Assembly: GCF_002127325.2 (NCBI RefSeq)
Contig: NC_035435.2
Location: 115,493,671-115,557,670, forward strand
From: Helianthus annuus
Lineage: Eukaryota; Streptophyta; Magnoliopsida; Asterales; Asteraceae
DNA: 64,000 nucleotides
Direction of reading: 5' to 3'
Position 1 is the stretch's first letter; every line of letters begins with the position of its first letter. Positions 11,692 to 22,086 of this stretch are shown piece by piece. Position numbers and translations under genes: made by a program. The notes beneath the pieces were generated by a model. It saw only the letters and a program-made list of their open reading frames with translations, was not told the origin of the DNA and searched no databases.

Positions 11692-11980
11692 AAAATACAA
11701 TTTTTTGGGACAAAAATTTAATTTCATCAAGATTTTAAGACTCTTAAGGGAGTTTAGCATTTTGAAATGATGGTCACACCCTGATGATGTGGACCGTGAC
11801 TCCTGATTAAACATCATTCCTGCCTCGCGTTAGGAGGCGTTAAACTTTCTTATCGTTAGCCCCATTCACGGTGATGAAAGTGTGAAACCCTATTTCAGGG
11901 TGGCGAATTAATAAAAATTCCTAGCCACCCCATTAAACCCATTTTCTTTGTTAAGTTTTTTAATTTGTATAATTTAGATA

Positions 11981-12310
11981 AGAGTAAAGTCGTTTTGAGT
12001 CCCTGTGGTTTGTGCATTTTAACTATTTGAATCCAAAAACCAAACTTGACTTGATTTGAGTCCCTTTGGTTTGTATTTTTAACCATTTGAATCCAAAATG
12101 AAACCTCATCCACCCCTTTGAGTCCTTGTGGTTTGCATTTTTAACCCTTTGAATCCAACCCTTTTAGTCCATGATTTGGATGAGGTTTGCATTTTGGATT
12201 CAAATGATTAAAAATACAAACCACAGGGACTCAAATCAAGACATGTTTAGTTTTTGGATTCAAATAGTTAAAATGCACAAACCACAGGGACTCAAAAAGG
12301 ACTTTACTCT
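11981..12310. mobile_element. Fold-back MITE
   Basis: Two long inverted arms of about 140 bp start AGAGTAAAGTC on each strand and contain TTTGAGTCCCTGTGGTTTG. They are flanked by the 7-bp direct repeat TTAGATA (11974-11980 and 12311-12317). A single-stranded copy would form a long hairpin. Superfamily uncertain. Confidence 0.75.
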
Positions 12311-12512
12311 TTAGATAATTTTAATGGGTGGTAGAAAGTAAAACCAATAAAAGAAAGTGATATGGTGATATGTGACTGGTATGGTAGTTACTTTATAACG
12401 TGACATTAGAACAGATAAACCATTGCACATAGCGTAATGTTTGGTACACAGGCAAATCTGGTGACATTAATGCCTATAATCAACTCTTTGAATAAAACCA
12501 ACTGTTCACAAT

Positions 12513-13004
12513 TAGGGGTGTAAACGAGCCGGGCCGAGCCCGAGCTCGACCAGGCTCGAGCTCGGCTCGTTAGGTTTTATGAAGCTCGAGCTCGACTCGG
12601 TTCGAGCCTACTTTTTTGAGCTCGAGCTCGGCTCGCGAGTAAAACCCAAAGCTCGAGCTTGGCTCGAACTATTTTGAGAACAACCTTAAACGAGCTAAAA
12701 GCTCGGCTCGACTCAAGCTCACTTCAACATCGCTTAATCGAGCCAAAGCTCAGCTCTAGCTCGGCTCATCAATGTTATCATCATTATTAATATATTATAT
12801 ATAAAAAAAATAAAATTTTGTATGGGCTCGTTTAGGCTCGCGAGCCTAAACAAGCTTTGTATTTCAGACTTGAGCTCGGGCTCGATAACAAAACGAGCTC
12901 TATTTCAGGCTCGAGCTCGGGCTCGTTAAGGCTCGGCTCGTTCGAGCTTTTAACCGAGCCGATCACGAGTAGTTCTCAAATCTCTAGGCTTGTTTACACC
13001 CCTA
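12513..13004. mobile_element. hAT MITE with perfect 8-bp target duplication
   Basis: TIRs are TAGGGGTGTAAAC, flanked by the perfect 8-bp duplication TTCACAAT (12505-12512 and 13005-13012). The interior is full of GAGCTCG/CGAGCTC palindromic words in both orientations. Non-coding. The diverged relative at 16198-16567 has the same ends. Confidence 0.9.
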
Positions 13005-13306
13005 TTCACAATGCAGATTTAGTCTGATGGCCAATGACATATTACAATAACGACTATTCATGGTTGGCGACTTGGAGTCATGCCCATAATGCCTTCACAT
13101 GCACATGCATGATTAGTTGACCACAATTGTGAACCAAACCGCAAAAGTCCAAAAAAAAAATCTAGAGTAAGTTAGTAAATATAATGTCTTTACGTCACAT
13201 TTTATTATTGTAAAAAAAAAATGTTGGATGGACATGAGCATAGTACTTAGACATGATATCCATAATAATGTTAGATTTTATGTGTTATGTTTGGATAGAT
13301 TTCTAA

Positions 13307-13608
13307 GGGTGAGGGGGCACCCTCGGTGACCCCATGCGGGACCAAGTTCGCCGAAGAGGGGCGGTGCCGCCATCAAGGCGGGAGGCCAAATCGGGGAGCC
13401 GGCACTGAAGAGGGGAGGAGAGAGAAGGTGGGCCCCCCATTCAATCAACCAATGAAATTTTTTATTTTTTATTTTAATAAAAAAACAAGTCACCTAAGAG
13501 GGGAGTGCCGCCATCAAATTGGGGTCTGAGGGGAGTTGACGTGGCATAACCTGATTGGGTGCGCGTAAGAGAGGGGACTCCCCTCTTAGGGGAGTGCCCC
13601 CCTCACCC
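13307..13608. mobile_element. PIF/Harbinger (Tourist-like) MITE
   Basis: TIRs are GGGTGAGGGGG with target duplication TAA (13304-13306 and 13609-13611). About 300 bp, GC-rich, no coding function. The open frames it contains on both strands are by-products of composition. Confidence 0.85.
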
Positions 13609-13900
13609 TAATAACTCTCTTTAGGCTGATTTGAAACTATCCTTTAAAGCACCAGAATAGGTTTGGATGAACGACCATAGAACATTATCCAACGCCAGAC
13701 ACATTGACACCGCATTGCATGTCCACGTTTGTGAGTGTTCCTATGTATTAGGTTTTTAGAATCGTAGGGACGAACGAACGGCCACAGATGAATTGTTATA
13801 CCACTTGAAATAATTTTATTTTTATTATTTGACGTTGCTTATAGCATATGACAAGTGCTTTAACTTTGACACCACCTTCATTTGACTCACATTTCTTTGT

Positions 13901-14018
13901 ATGATTTCACTTTCTTCGACTTCCAAAATTTTAGGGGCGCATATATTTACTTGGCATGCGGTTGACTAAGTGAATATATGTGCCTAAAGGATATTGGAAG
14001 TCAACAAACCGAAATCAT
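13901..14018. repeat. Imperfect hairpin
   Basis: Arms of about 50 nt (13901-13952 and 13968-14018) pair with mismatches around a loop of about 15 nt. For example, CGACTTCCAAAATTTTAGG faces CCTAAAGGATATTGGAAGTC. The geometry resembles a young miRNA precursor or a small MITE. Confidence 0.5.
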
Positions 14019-14266
14019 ACATTTTGTGCCAAATATCATACAATGAAATGTTAAAGACTAGTGTTGGTGAGTGCATGTATCGTTTAGGGACAAAAACCGA
14101 CTAGCCATCAAGTTCAAATACCGTTCATAAATAACAACACATGCTAGTCCTATAGGATTACCAAAAGGACAAATTTTATCAAAGATTCAAAATGGCTAAT
14201 CTTACTTGCTTGGCTCTAGTACAAATTTTATGGGGACATCTTGAGTTGTACATTTTATTTTTGTAG

Positions 14267-14566
14267 GCTAGAACACTATTCAAAGGAAGAAATGTGTGAG
14301 TTGATGGATGATGGATCCTACAACATTGTCATATCACAATCACCAGTTTATGAAGACTGTTCAACTGTCCAAGCTGCCATAAATTGCATTTGCAAGGAGA
14401 CCCCCACATGGGAGAGGTTAATCAAACATGCATTACTGATTGTACCATTAGCTACGAAAGTTGTACTTGCTCAAATTTGCATAAATAAACATAAAATGGT
14501 ACTCCTTTATAAGACAGGACGGTGTGCAGCTAAGCTAGGTGGCGCACCCGACACCAACCTGCCATA
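14267..14566 (+). pseudogene. Exon-like fragment of an unrecognised gene
   Basis: After a strong acceptor (TTTATTTTTGTAG, ending at 14266), an open frame encodes a conserved-looking peptide including HYSKEEMCELMDDGSYN and VYEDCSTVQAAINCICKE, then drifts into non-coding sequence after about 75 codons. No partner exon is visible. Surrounded by MITEs, it may be a captured or degraded gene piece. I do not recognise the family. Confidence 0.35.
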
Positions 14567-14654
14567 GCCAAAGGGGGTGCTATGGCATGCCTTCGCTAGT
14601 GGGTTAGCGGGCGTGAGAGAGGAGGGGGTGAGCCACAACCAATTAGATTTTTTC

Positions 14655-14655
<1 letters not shown>

Positions 14656-14695
<40 letters not shown>

Positions 14696-14720
14696 TATTA
14701 TTATTATTATTATTATTATA
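14656..14720. repeat. (ATT)n microsatellite
   Basis: A trinucleotide ATT run with one interruption. Upstream, 14540-14650 is GC-rich MITE-like sequence. Downstream, 14721-15337 holds no gene, only short repeat fragments and a promoter-like lead into the Harbinger remnant. Confidence 0.9.
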
Positions 14721-15337
14721 TAGTCTTAGGATCCTGTAAAAATGACATTTTTCGTAAGAAATGTGAGAATGCATAAGAAGGCATAAGAATTGACATGTAG
14801 AGGGCTTTAAATGGGCTTTATTTCATAACGTGTAAGTTAACAATAACTCCCCCTGCTTACATGTCATCTACGTGGTGTGATAAAGCCCCGGGTTTTATCC
14901 CACACCACCCAGCCTAATAACCAACTCTATCAACCTAATTTTTTAACTTGATTAAAACTTTATTAGATTATGAACAAGAGAATATTTGAATCAATATGGT
15001 GAGAACAAGAAGAAAAGGAACCCGAATAGAGAAAGGTGATTGACTGATTGTAGCCGTAGTTATAATATAACTTGAAGTTATGTATTTAATATGCTAACCC
15101 CTCCCCCTCCGTCCCCGTCCTTTCCGTGGATTCTTAGACGTTGGCGACGGAACATTTTGTGGGGCCCAATACCAAAAGTAGCCGTTATTATAAAAAAAAT
15201 AATTCTAATTAATTATTTTTTCAAACAGTAAAATTTCAAAAAAAAAACACCCAATTCACTCCCCACTTTTATAATACTCACCTCTTTTACACATTTTTTC
15301 ACAACTTTTCACCCACTACAATCTCATATCATCCTTC

Positions 15338-15793
15338 AGGCGAGGTTACTACCTAGCCGATGGGATATACCCAACGTACTCGACAATTGTTAAAACTATT
15401 CCGTACCCGACTGACGATAAAAGAAAAAAGTTTGCGAAGTTTCAAGAGGGTGCGAGGAAAGATATTGAACGGGCTTTTGGTGTTCTACAAAAAAAATGGC
15501 AAATCATTGAACATCCAGCACGTTCGGCTACATCAAAGCGGTTATGAAACATTATGTACGCTTGTATCATCCTTCATAACATGGTCATTGAAGACGAAGG
15601 TAGAGCGATATGCGAGTACGATGAAAACGCGTCTACTGGAAATTCTGTTCCAGTTAGTGGGCAACAACAAGATTTGAACATGTTCGCTCTACGTAACGAG
15701 TACACACATCATAACCTACAAGCGGACTTGGTGGAGTACATTTGGAACAACGTTCAAAACGAACCCGACAACGACATGGAAGACGAAGACTAA
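15338..15793 (+). pseudogene. PIF/Harbinger transposase C-terminal remnant (DDE_Tnp_4-like)
   Basis: One frame from 15338 to the stop at 15791-15793 reads YYLADGIYP, ARKDIERAFGVLQKKW and, after an in-frame TGA at 15545-15547, NIMYACIILHNMVIEDE. These are signature blocks of the C-terminal half of plant Harbinger transposases. The stop lies where a CGA codon is likely, so it may be a deamination. The N-terminal half and its catalytic residues are missing. A leader-like sequence (15240-15337) joins straight to the C-terminal part, so this is an internally deleted copy. Element borders are not resolved. Confidence 0.8.
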
Positions 15794-16197
15794 TAGCTTA
15801 TTTTAATATATTAGGATTTAAGTTTATGTTTTTTTAAGTTTTTTTTTAAGTTTATGTAATGTTTTTAATATTAATGAAAATAGTTTGTTAGTTTTTTGTT
15901 AAATGTTAAAAAAAGTAGAATATTAAAAAAATTAAAAAAACATAAAAATGATGGGGATGACTATGACTAGGACCATCCTCCCATACCCTCCACTTTTGAG
16001 GGATGGACCATCTTGAGAGGACTCTGACGTGGCGCCTACGCGACGGATAGTCCTCCAAGAATCGGATGTCACCATACCCTCAAGCCTAATATGGACTTCT
16101 ACTCTACATTGAATGCCCAATTATTTAAAGGATTTTTAATGAAGATCTTAGTTACTCTTTCTCCAAATAAGGATGTTAACTCATTAATAGTTGAAAT

Positions 16198-16567
16198 TAG
16201 GGATGAAAACAAGTTGTGTTGAGCACGAACTCATACATAGTTTTTCAAACTTAAGCTCGACTCATTATTATTTATTAATTAATTTAAGTTAACAATATTA
16301 TTTTGAGTATAAATTATTATTTATTTTTTCATACTTTTATGAGTAGTAATTATTATTATTATTTAAATATGTATTTAATATATTGATTAATTATATAGGT
16401 GATGGGCTCGTTCAGGCTCGCGAGCCGGCTGGAGCTTGACAAGCGAATCTCGGCTCGTTAACCAAACGAGCTTGTTTATAGGCTCGGTCTCAAACTCGTT
16501 CAAGCACGGCTCATTTCGAGCTTTTTTTTCAAGTTGAGTTCGAGTAGCTCGGCTTGTTTACACCCTA
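16198..16567. mobile_element. hAT MITE, diverged copy
   Basis: The ends TAGGGATGAAAACAAG and, reverse-complemented, TAGGGTGTAAACAAG match the MITE at 12513-13004, as do internal GGCTCGCGAGCC words. Flanking octamers are GTTGAAAT (16190-16197) and GTTTAAAT (16568-16575), 7 of 8 identical, consistent with an aged target duplication. Confidence 0.75.
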
Positions 16568-17474
16568 GTTTAAATCATAAAAAAATCAGTAAAACTTTAA
16601 ATCATTAAAATTCAATAAAAACGAAACTATGATCGATATAAAAATATATAAAAAAAACATGTATGTCTCTCACTGATTTTGTTAAGCTCCTTAAGTTGTA
16701 CTCAATGTAACCAGATATCATGAACCCACTTGTAGATGTGAAGAGTTGGTAAAAAAACCGTTAGATTCTTGCTTGAACAAACTTACTGCACAAAATTAAT
16801 CATCATGTACTGTGCTCCGTAACTTTTCTTATAAGCTTTAAAGTTCTTAGATCATGAGATTGTGTTAAAATATATTATCCAATTTTATAATCTAATTGTT
16901 TTTACTCTAATATTAATTTCTTGTTTTGCAAATGGGCTTTGGGCTCTTGTTTGGGCTGGACCGGCTGGTGTTGTTTGGGGCTTCAAAATTCTTATTCCTG
17001 CTTTGCTTCTCATCTTATTGTACATTCTTGCCGCTAATCACGAGATACATTTGGATTGTGATGCAATTGAAGAGAGTAAAAAGGAAGCTTTATTTTTCCT
17101 TACTCTTACGCAATAGACATTATAAGGGCGTCAAGGGCTTGATAACGTCCCTTAACGTCACCCTCTGGGCGTTACAGAAACATGAAAAAGGAGGGGTTTT
17201 CTGGTATAACGTCATATGAGGAGAAAAAAAATCTAGAAATAATGATTGAAAGTGGAAAAATGTCATTTACGAATAATGTTAAGGAAGACTAATGGAAAAA
17301 TGTCTTTTCTTGAAGTTTGCACATGATTTAACAATTCTTTGTCAAACTCCATTACCTTTAACAACACAAGAATCATCAATAATGCATGGCGTCTCCCCAT
17401 ATAATGGATTTAAAAACCTTAACCCACAAAACTTTTTGACGATTAGCAAATCTCCACCTTCACTTTAAAGTTTA
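16568..17474. other. No gene recognised
   Basis: An open stretch near 16862-17116 is hydrophobic but shows no family resemblance and lies in low-complexity TGGGC-rich DNA. Around 17120-17220 there is a small inverted arrangement of ACGTC/GACGT words that may be a MITE fragment. Nothing further can be supported. Confidence 0.4.
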
Positions 17475-17668
17475 GTAGCATATTATGGGTAGGATAAGTC
17501 TTAGAGACCATTAGGTTCTGGGTTCGATTCTCACAAGTTTTTTTCCCAGATTTATTGGGTTTCCTCATGAATTGGTGTACAATTATTGCCAGTAGAGATG
17601 GATATGGTCGGGTGATTCCGCTGATGGCACGATGATACTTTAGTGATCCAAATTTGTTGTTAAAAAAG
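17475..17668 (+). mobile_element. SINE-like element, plus orientation
   Basis: It contains a B-box-like GGTTCGATTC at 17521-17530, an A-box-like stretch about 35 bp upstream and a 3' end TTTGTTGTTAAAAAAG. This is the structure of a tRNA-derived SINE. Borders and target duplication are not certain. Confidence 0.55.
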
Positions 17669-17803
17669 ATAACCAAATCCTATTTATCCTTGAAAATATA
17701 TCTTTATGGTGATTAGTTAAATTCTTAAAATTATATCATATTACATTTTTATTTTATCCTCAATAAAGACACACAGTAACACACACAATACACCTAGTAC
17801 TAC

Positions 17804-18007
17804 CTTTTTTGAATGACTCAGCGGTACACCCCTCTACGAAACTCACCCACGTCCCAAGTTCGATCCCAGGCCCCCCCTAAGGTCCAGCCCCCCCAGGCTT
17901 TTACCCCTGAATGGGATTCGAACCCGCACCCCTCCATAAGAAACCCCCCAAGGGGGAAAAACTCCTGACCTTCTCTTCTCCCAACCACTTGGGTTGGGAC
18001 TCATTGG
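17804..18007 (-). mobile_element. tRNA-derived SINE with 13-bp target duplication
   Basis: Flanked by the perfect duplication CACCTAGTACTAC (17791-17803 and 18008-18020). On the minus strand it has an A-box-like CCAAGTGGTTGG, a B box GGTTCGAATCC and a short A tail (TTTTTT at 17805-17810 on the plus strand). C-rich body, non-coding. Confidence 0.8.
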
Positions 18008-18269
18008 CACCTAGTACTACTTGGATTGGAATTATTCAATAAAAATCAGTTGCAATCACAAAATGCTGGCCTGATGGGAATTTACAACTAAATAATTAAT
18101 ATGTGGTTGAGAGCAAGCAATGCTTTGCACATGTAAAAAATCATTACGTTAACGAAATTTATGATTCAATTATTGTTTTCACTTTTCACGTCATCATTAC
18201 ACTTTAAAATAATTAAGTCAATGATGCATCCAAATATACCTATTACGTATTAGTGGTTTATGCATAGAG
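18008..18269. other. No gene seen
   Basis: AT-rich spacer between a SINE and a LINE remnant. Nothing is recognised. Confidence 0.4.
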
Positions 18270-19866
18270 GACAATCATATCACACATAATGTATGCGGAT
18301 GATGTTGTATTACGAAGGATTGGGATGAAAATGGTATTCATAATATAATTAGATTAGTGAGATGCTTTCATTTCATTTCGGGGCTGAAAATTAATTATAA
18401 AAAGTCAAATCTTTTCAGAATTCGGGTGAGCGAGACCGTGGTATCTCAAATGGCCTCACAAATTGTCAAGTCGGGAAAATTCCCATGCAAGTACTTGGAG
18501 GTACTGGTGGGAGCAAACATGAACTAAATCCGTCATTGGAATTGTGTCGTGGATTGTTTTAAAACTAATTGCCGATGTAGAAGTTAAAAATGCTTTCGGT
18601 GGGAGGTAGAGTAAGGTTATTAAAATCAACTTTGAACAACCTCCCTCTATATTTCTTTTCTTTATTCAAAGCACCACATGGTGTGTTGGATAAACTAGAA
18701 ACTCTTAGAAGAATGTTTTTTTTTGGAATGGTAACGATGAAAAATAAAAATGGCTTGGGTATGTTGGGAAAAGGTTATAGGTCCTCTTGAAAAAGAGGGT
18801 CTAGGTTTGGGAGCTCTCAAGGATATGAACATAAGTCTCTTATTAAGTGGTGGTAGAGGTATAAACATGAAAAAAAAAACATTGTGAGGCGAACAATCAC
18901 ATCAATTCACTCACACATACACTCGACTTCATGCATGCCGATCAAAGAGGGTATCACGGGTACGTGGAATAACATAGCGAAAGTTGGAAAAGAACTCGAC
19001 AAATACAATAAAAATTCAGCTCAACTAATGAAAGGAGTAATAGGAAATGGAAAACCAAATACGGTTTTGGTTAGATTGGTGGGTCGGAGAACCGTTAAAG
19101 GATGGATTCCCGGATTTCTTCGCATTGGAAAGAAATAAAAAAGCATCGGTAGAAGAAAGGAAAGCACGATGGGAGTGGAGACAAAATCTAGAGTCGGCCG
19201 AATTATGCAATCAGTTTCAAGAAATGGAGGCATTGGCGCAAACAATAATCCTCGGCAATCAGAAGGATAGGTGGAAATGGGTAATGGTGAGAGACGGGAC
19301 ATTCTCGGTAGCATCAACCAGAGTGGAACTAAGCAAATTTGCGGTTCCGTATTGTCCCTTCGAATGGATTAAATGGGTCCCAAAAAAAGTAAACATCTTT
19401 GGGTGGCATGGAGTACAAGATCGGTTGGCAACCATGGTAGGATTAAAAAGAAGATGAATGTTACCGGTGCCAGCCGTATGCAAACTTTGCGGGGAAAAAG
19501 AAGAAGATGCCGATCACCTGTTCACAGGATCCTACGTAGCATCGGTGTTATGGCATAAAGTTAGTACATGGTGTGGAGTACAACAAATTCTTACTTTTAC
19601 AATGAAGGATCTTTTGGAATTTCACAAACAAGCGATAGTAAAAGAAACGAAAAAGAAATTTATACAAGTAGTAATAATAGCAACATGTTGGGGGATATAG
19701 AAAGCGAGAAACGAAAGTATCTTTAGTGGGAAAAGAGCTAATATAGACGCGATTTTTGGGGAGATGCAAGCAACAACATACATATGGATTAAATGTAGAA
19801 TAAAAGGGCGGAGCATTGAATGGAATAATTGGAGACGTTTCAAGTGTCGAACATCTAATTTTATGT
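18270..19866 (+). pseudogene. 5'-truncated LINE (L1-type) reverse transcriptase remnant
   Basis: The frame pieces are colinear with the C-terminal half of plant LINE ORF2. They include the catalytic YADDVVL at about 18288, FISGLKINYKKSNL, MLSVGGRVRLLKSTLNNLPLY from 18590, FFFG, and the RT-associated zinc-binding region WVPKKVNIFGWH then CKLCGEKEEDADHLF (19380-19540). Several frameshifts and stops separate them, and the endonuclease and N-terminal RT are absent, as in 5'-truncated copies. No clear poly(A) tail or target duplication was found. Confidence 0.85.
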
Positions 19867-19911
19867 AATGTTTTAATTTTATTTAGCGATCATAAAGAGG
19901 TGGTTGGCTTA

Positions 19912-20219
19912 GAGGCTGTTTGTTTATCTCTTGAGGCTCTTAATGGTTCAGAACTCTTACTGGTTCAGCACTTAATGGTTCAGACTGTTTGTTTCACAAA
20001 TAGATGTCTGAATGGTTCAGACATTTGCCTCTGAATGGTTAAGATTTATACAGAGTCTGAATGGTTAAGACCTCTAATCTGAATTGGTTAGACATTGCCA
20101 ATGAACGGTTAAGCATTATACAGGCTCTTAATGGTTTAGACATTTACTGGTTCAGCACTTAATAGTTCAGACCTCTTACTGGTTCAAACTTAACCATTCA
20201 GATGTTGTCAAACAGCCCC
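19912..20219. mobile_element. Tourist-like Harbinger MITE
   Basis: Ends GAGGCTGTTTG and, reverse-complemented, GGGGCTGTTTGACAA, with target duplication TTA (19909-19911 and 20220-20222). The interior is composed of AATGGTTCAGAC-like repeats about 20 bp apart. Confidence 0.8.
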
Positions 20220-20469
20220 TTAGTAGCTTACTAACCATATGATTATGTAATATCTATAATGAAATTTTTAGGTGATGAATGAAGTTTTTGCAGTTAAAAA
20301 AAAACGTATTAATGGTTTATATAAAGTTTTAATTTGTTTGATGATTAATGTGTACTCATTATGGTTTGTATAAGTTTCAATTTATTTGATGATTAATGCG
20401 TACTCATTAAACAAACCATATCATTAATAATTCAGACAATATCTTCTTCATAATGTTTAAATTATTTAC

Positions 20470-21145
20470 AAAATCAAATTTCAAGCTTTTAAATTGGGTT
20501 ATTGGATTTTATCACCCTTAACTATTGTCATTGGCCGCTGCCCACCTCCAACTATCACTTTGACTCCCGTCACCCCCAACTTAACACTTAGTGTGTTCTG
20601 TCACTAGATCACTAACTTTTGATCCTGTTATTATACTTTTGGGGGTGTTCTAAAATTCCTAAAACATTCACAAGATCCCTATGACACCCCAAAAGTGTAG
20701 TAACAGGTTCAAAAGTTAGGGATCGGTTAACGACGTGGTAACAGAACACACTAAGTGTTAAGTTGGGGGTGACGAACGTCAAAGTGATAGTTGGGGGTGG
20801 CAGCGGCCAATAGACAATAGTTGAGGGTGATAAAATCTAATAACCTTTTAAATTTAGTAAATCACCCACCAGTCTTCATACACATGGCCGTTTCTTTTGA
20901 TCCCGTTGAAGGCATAAACTTCATACACATGGTCGTTTCTTTTGATCCCGTTGAAGGCATAAATCCTCATATAAACATTTTATATACAATCTACTAGGTT
21001 AGTTATTGATAAAATCAAATTTCAAGCTTTTAAATTTAGTAAATCACCCACCATTCTTCATACACATGGTCATTTCTTTTGATCCAGTTGAAGGCTTAAA
21101 GTCCTCATATAAATATTTTTATATAAAATCTACTAGGTTAGTTAC
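20470..21145. repeat. Local tandem duplication containing an empty site
   Basis: Copy 1 (20470-20495 plus 20846-21006) and copy 2 (about 21007-21145) share AAATCAAATTTCAAGC, AATCACCCACCA, CATACACATGG and CTACTAGGTTAGTTA. Copy 1 has the MITE and also a 45-bp internal duplication (CTTCATACACATGG units at 20873 and 20920). Copy 2 lacks both. Confidence 0.85.
20496..20845. mobile_element. Mutator-type fold-back MITE with 9-bp target duplication
   Basis: Long inverted arms begin GGGTTATTGGATTTTATCACC and its partner, flanked by the perfect 9-bp duplication TTTTAAATT (20487-20495 and 20846-20854). The 9-bp length points to the Mutator superfamily. The unoccupied target is preserved nearby at about 21028-21036 in a tandem copy of the flanking DNA. 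Confidence 0.85.
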
Positions 21146-22086
21146 CTGTGTAAACACAGACTGAACTAATATATTAGACCCCCTATAGTGGGGCGGTATG
21201 TCGCGCTTGACGTGGTGCGAGTGTGTACAGATTTTCAATATATTTTTAACTATTTTTTACTCTTTTATCAAGCTTTAAATTTATAAAAACACGATATAAA
21301 CCATCACTCTCTATAACACCCATAGAGAACAGAATAAGGGTTCTTTATTGATCCTTCTAAAACCCATGAACCCTCTATCCCAACTGGGTTTTTGGATTCC
21401 TTGAAGTTTGGGGTCAATGCCCCTTTTATAATCAGCCAACAAAACAAATGAGAGATTAAAATAATCAGTGTCATTTAAAATAAGCCATGTCATTTCACAT
21501 GTGGCAACCACGTCATCCTTTTTATAACGATGTTAGGTTGATTTAACGGTGGAGTATTTTACAAAAAACATGGACGAGGTCGGATTATTATCGGCTAATA
21601 ACTGACTTGGGATTATTATTGGCCAAAGTTAGATAAGTGGGATTATTTATTTCCAATTTGCCTAAAAATTAATAATCTGAACTAGTATAGAAAAAAAATC
21701 AACGGTAATACTAAAAATTATAGGTTTGTTTAAATTTATTAAAACAATCCAATATTAAGTTACTTGAGTTAATCGATTCAGTTTATTTGACTTTTATATT
21801 TTTTCAAGGTTTCATGGTCGAATACTTTTGGCCTTATGCTCACACGTTGAGATGAGGGTCGAATACTTTTTGCCTTTTGCTCACACGTTGAGATGGAATA
21901 ACTGTTATGGTTGAAACCATTGGAAGTATGTTACTTGTCGGTTTATATACTAAATGGTCTCTCACTTACCAGACTAGTCTTTTGGGTTAAGTTCTCTGTT
22001 TGATATCAGAGTCAGACTCGGAGTGATGACTCACAGAGTGGTGGTTTGGAGAGAACCAGTCGTGAATCAACGAGGACGTTGGCCCT
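21146..22086. other. Intergenic, no gene recognised
   Basis: Contains a tandem duplication of about 45 bp (GGTCGAATACTTTT units at 21812 and 21857). A decayed primer-site-like word, TTGATATCAGAGTC, lies at about 21997-22010. The rest resembles old MITE or retroelement debris. Confidence 0.4.

Noticed and set aside
13278..13529. Overlapping frames on both strands in GC-rich DNA
   Set aside because: They lie entirely inside the Harbinger MITE at 13307-13608, whose TIRs and TAA duplications explain the sequence.
16862..17219. Two overlapping plus-strand frames with hydrophobic stretches, possible membrane protein
   Set aside because: Composition is driven by TGGGC-rich and T-rich DNA. The two frames overlap without either showing a conserved block.
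17918..17934. TGGGATTCGAACCCGC, considered as a tRNA gene on the minus strand
   Set aside because: It is a B box, but no cloverleaf can be drawn and the segment has SINE duplications and an A tail.
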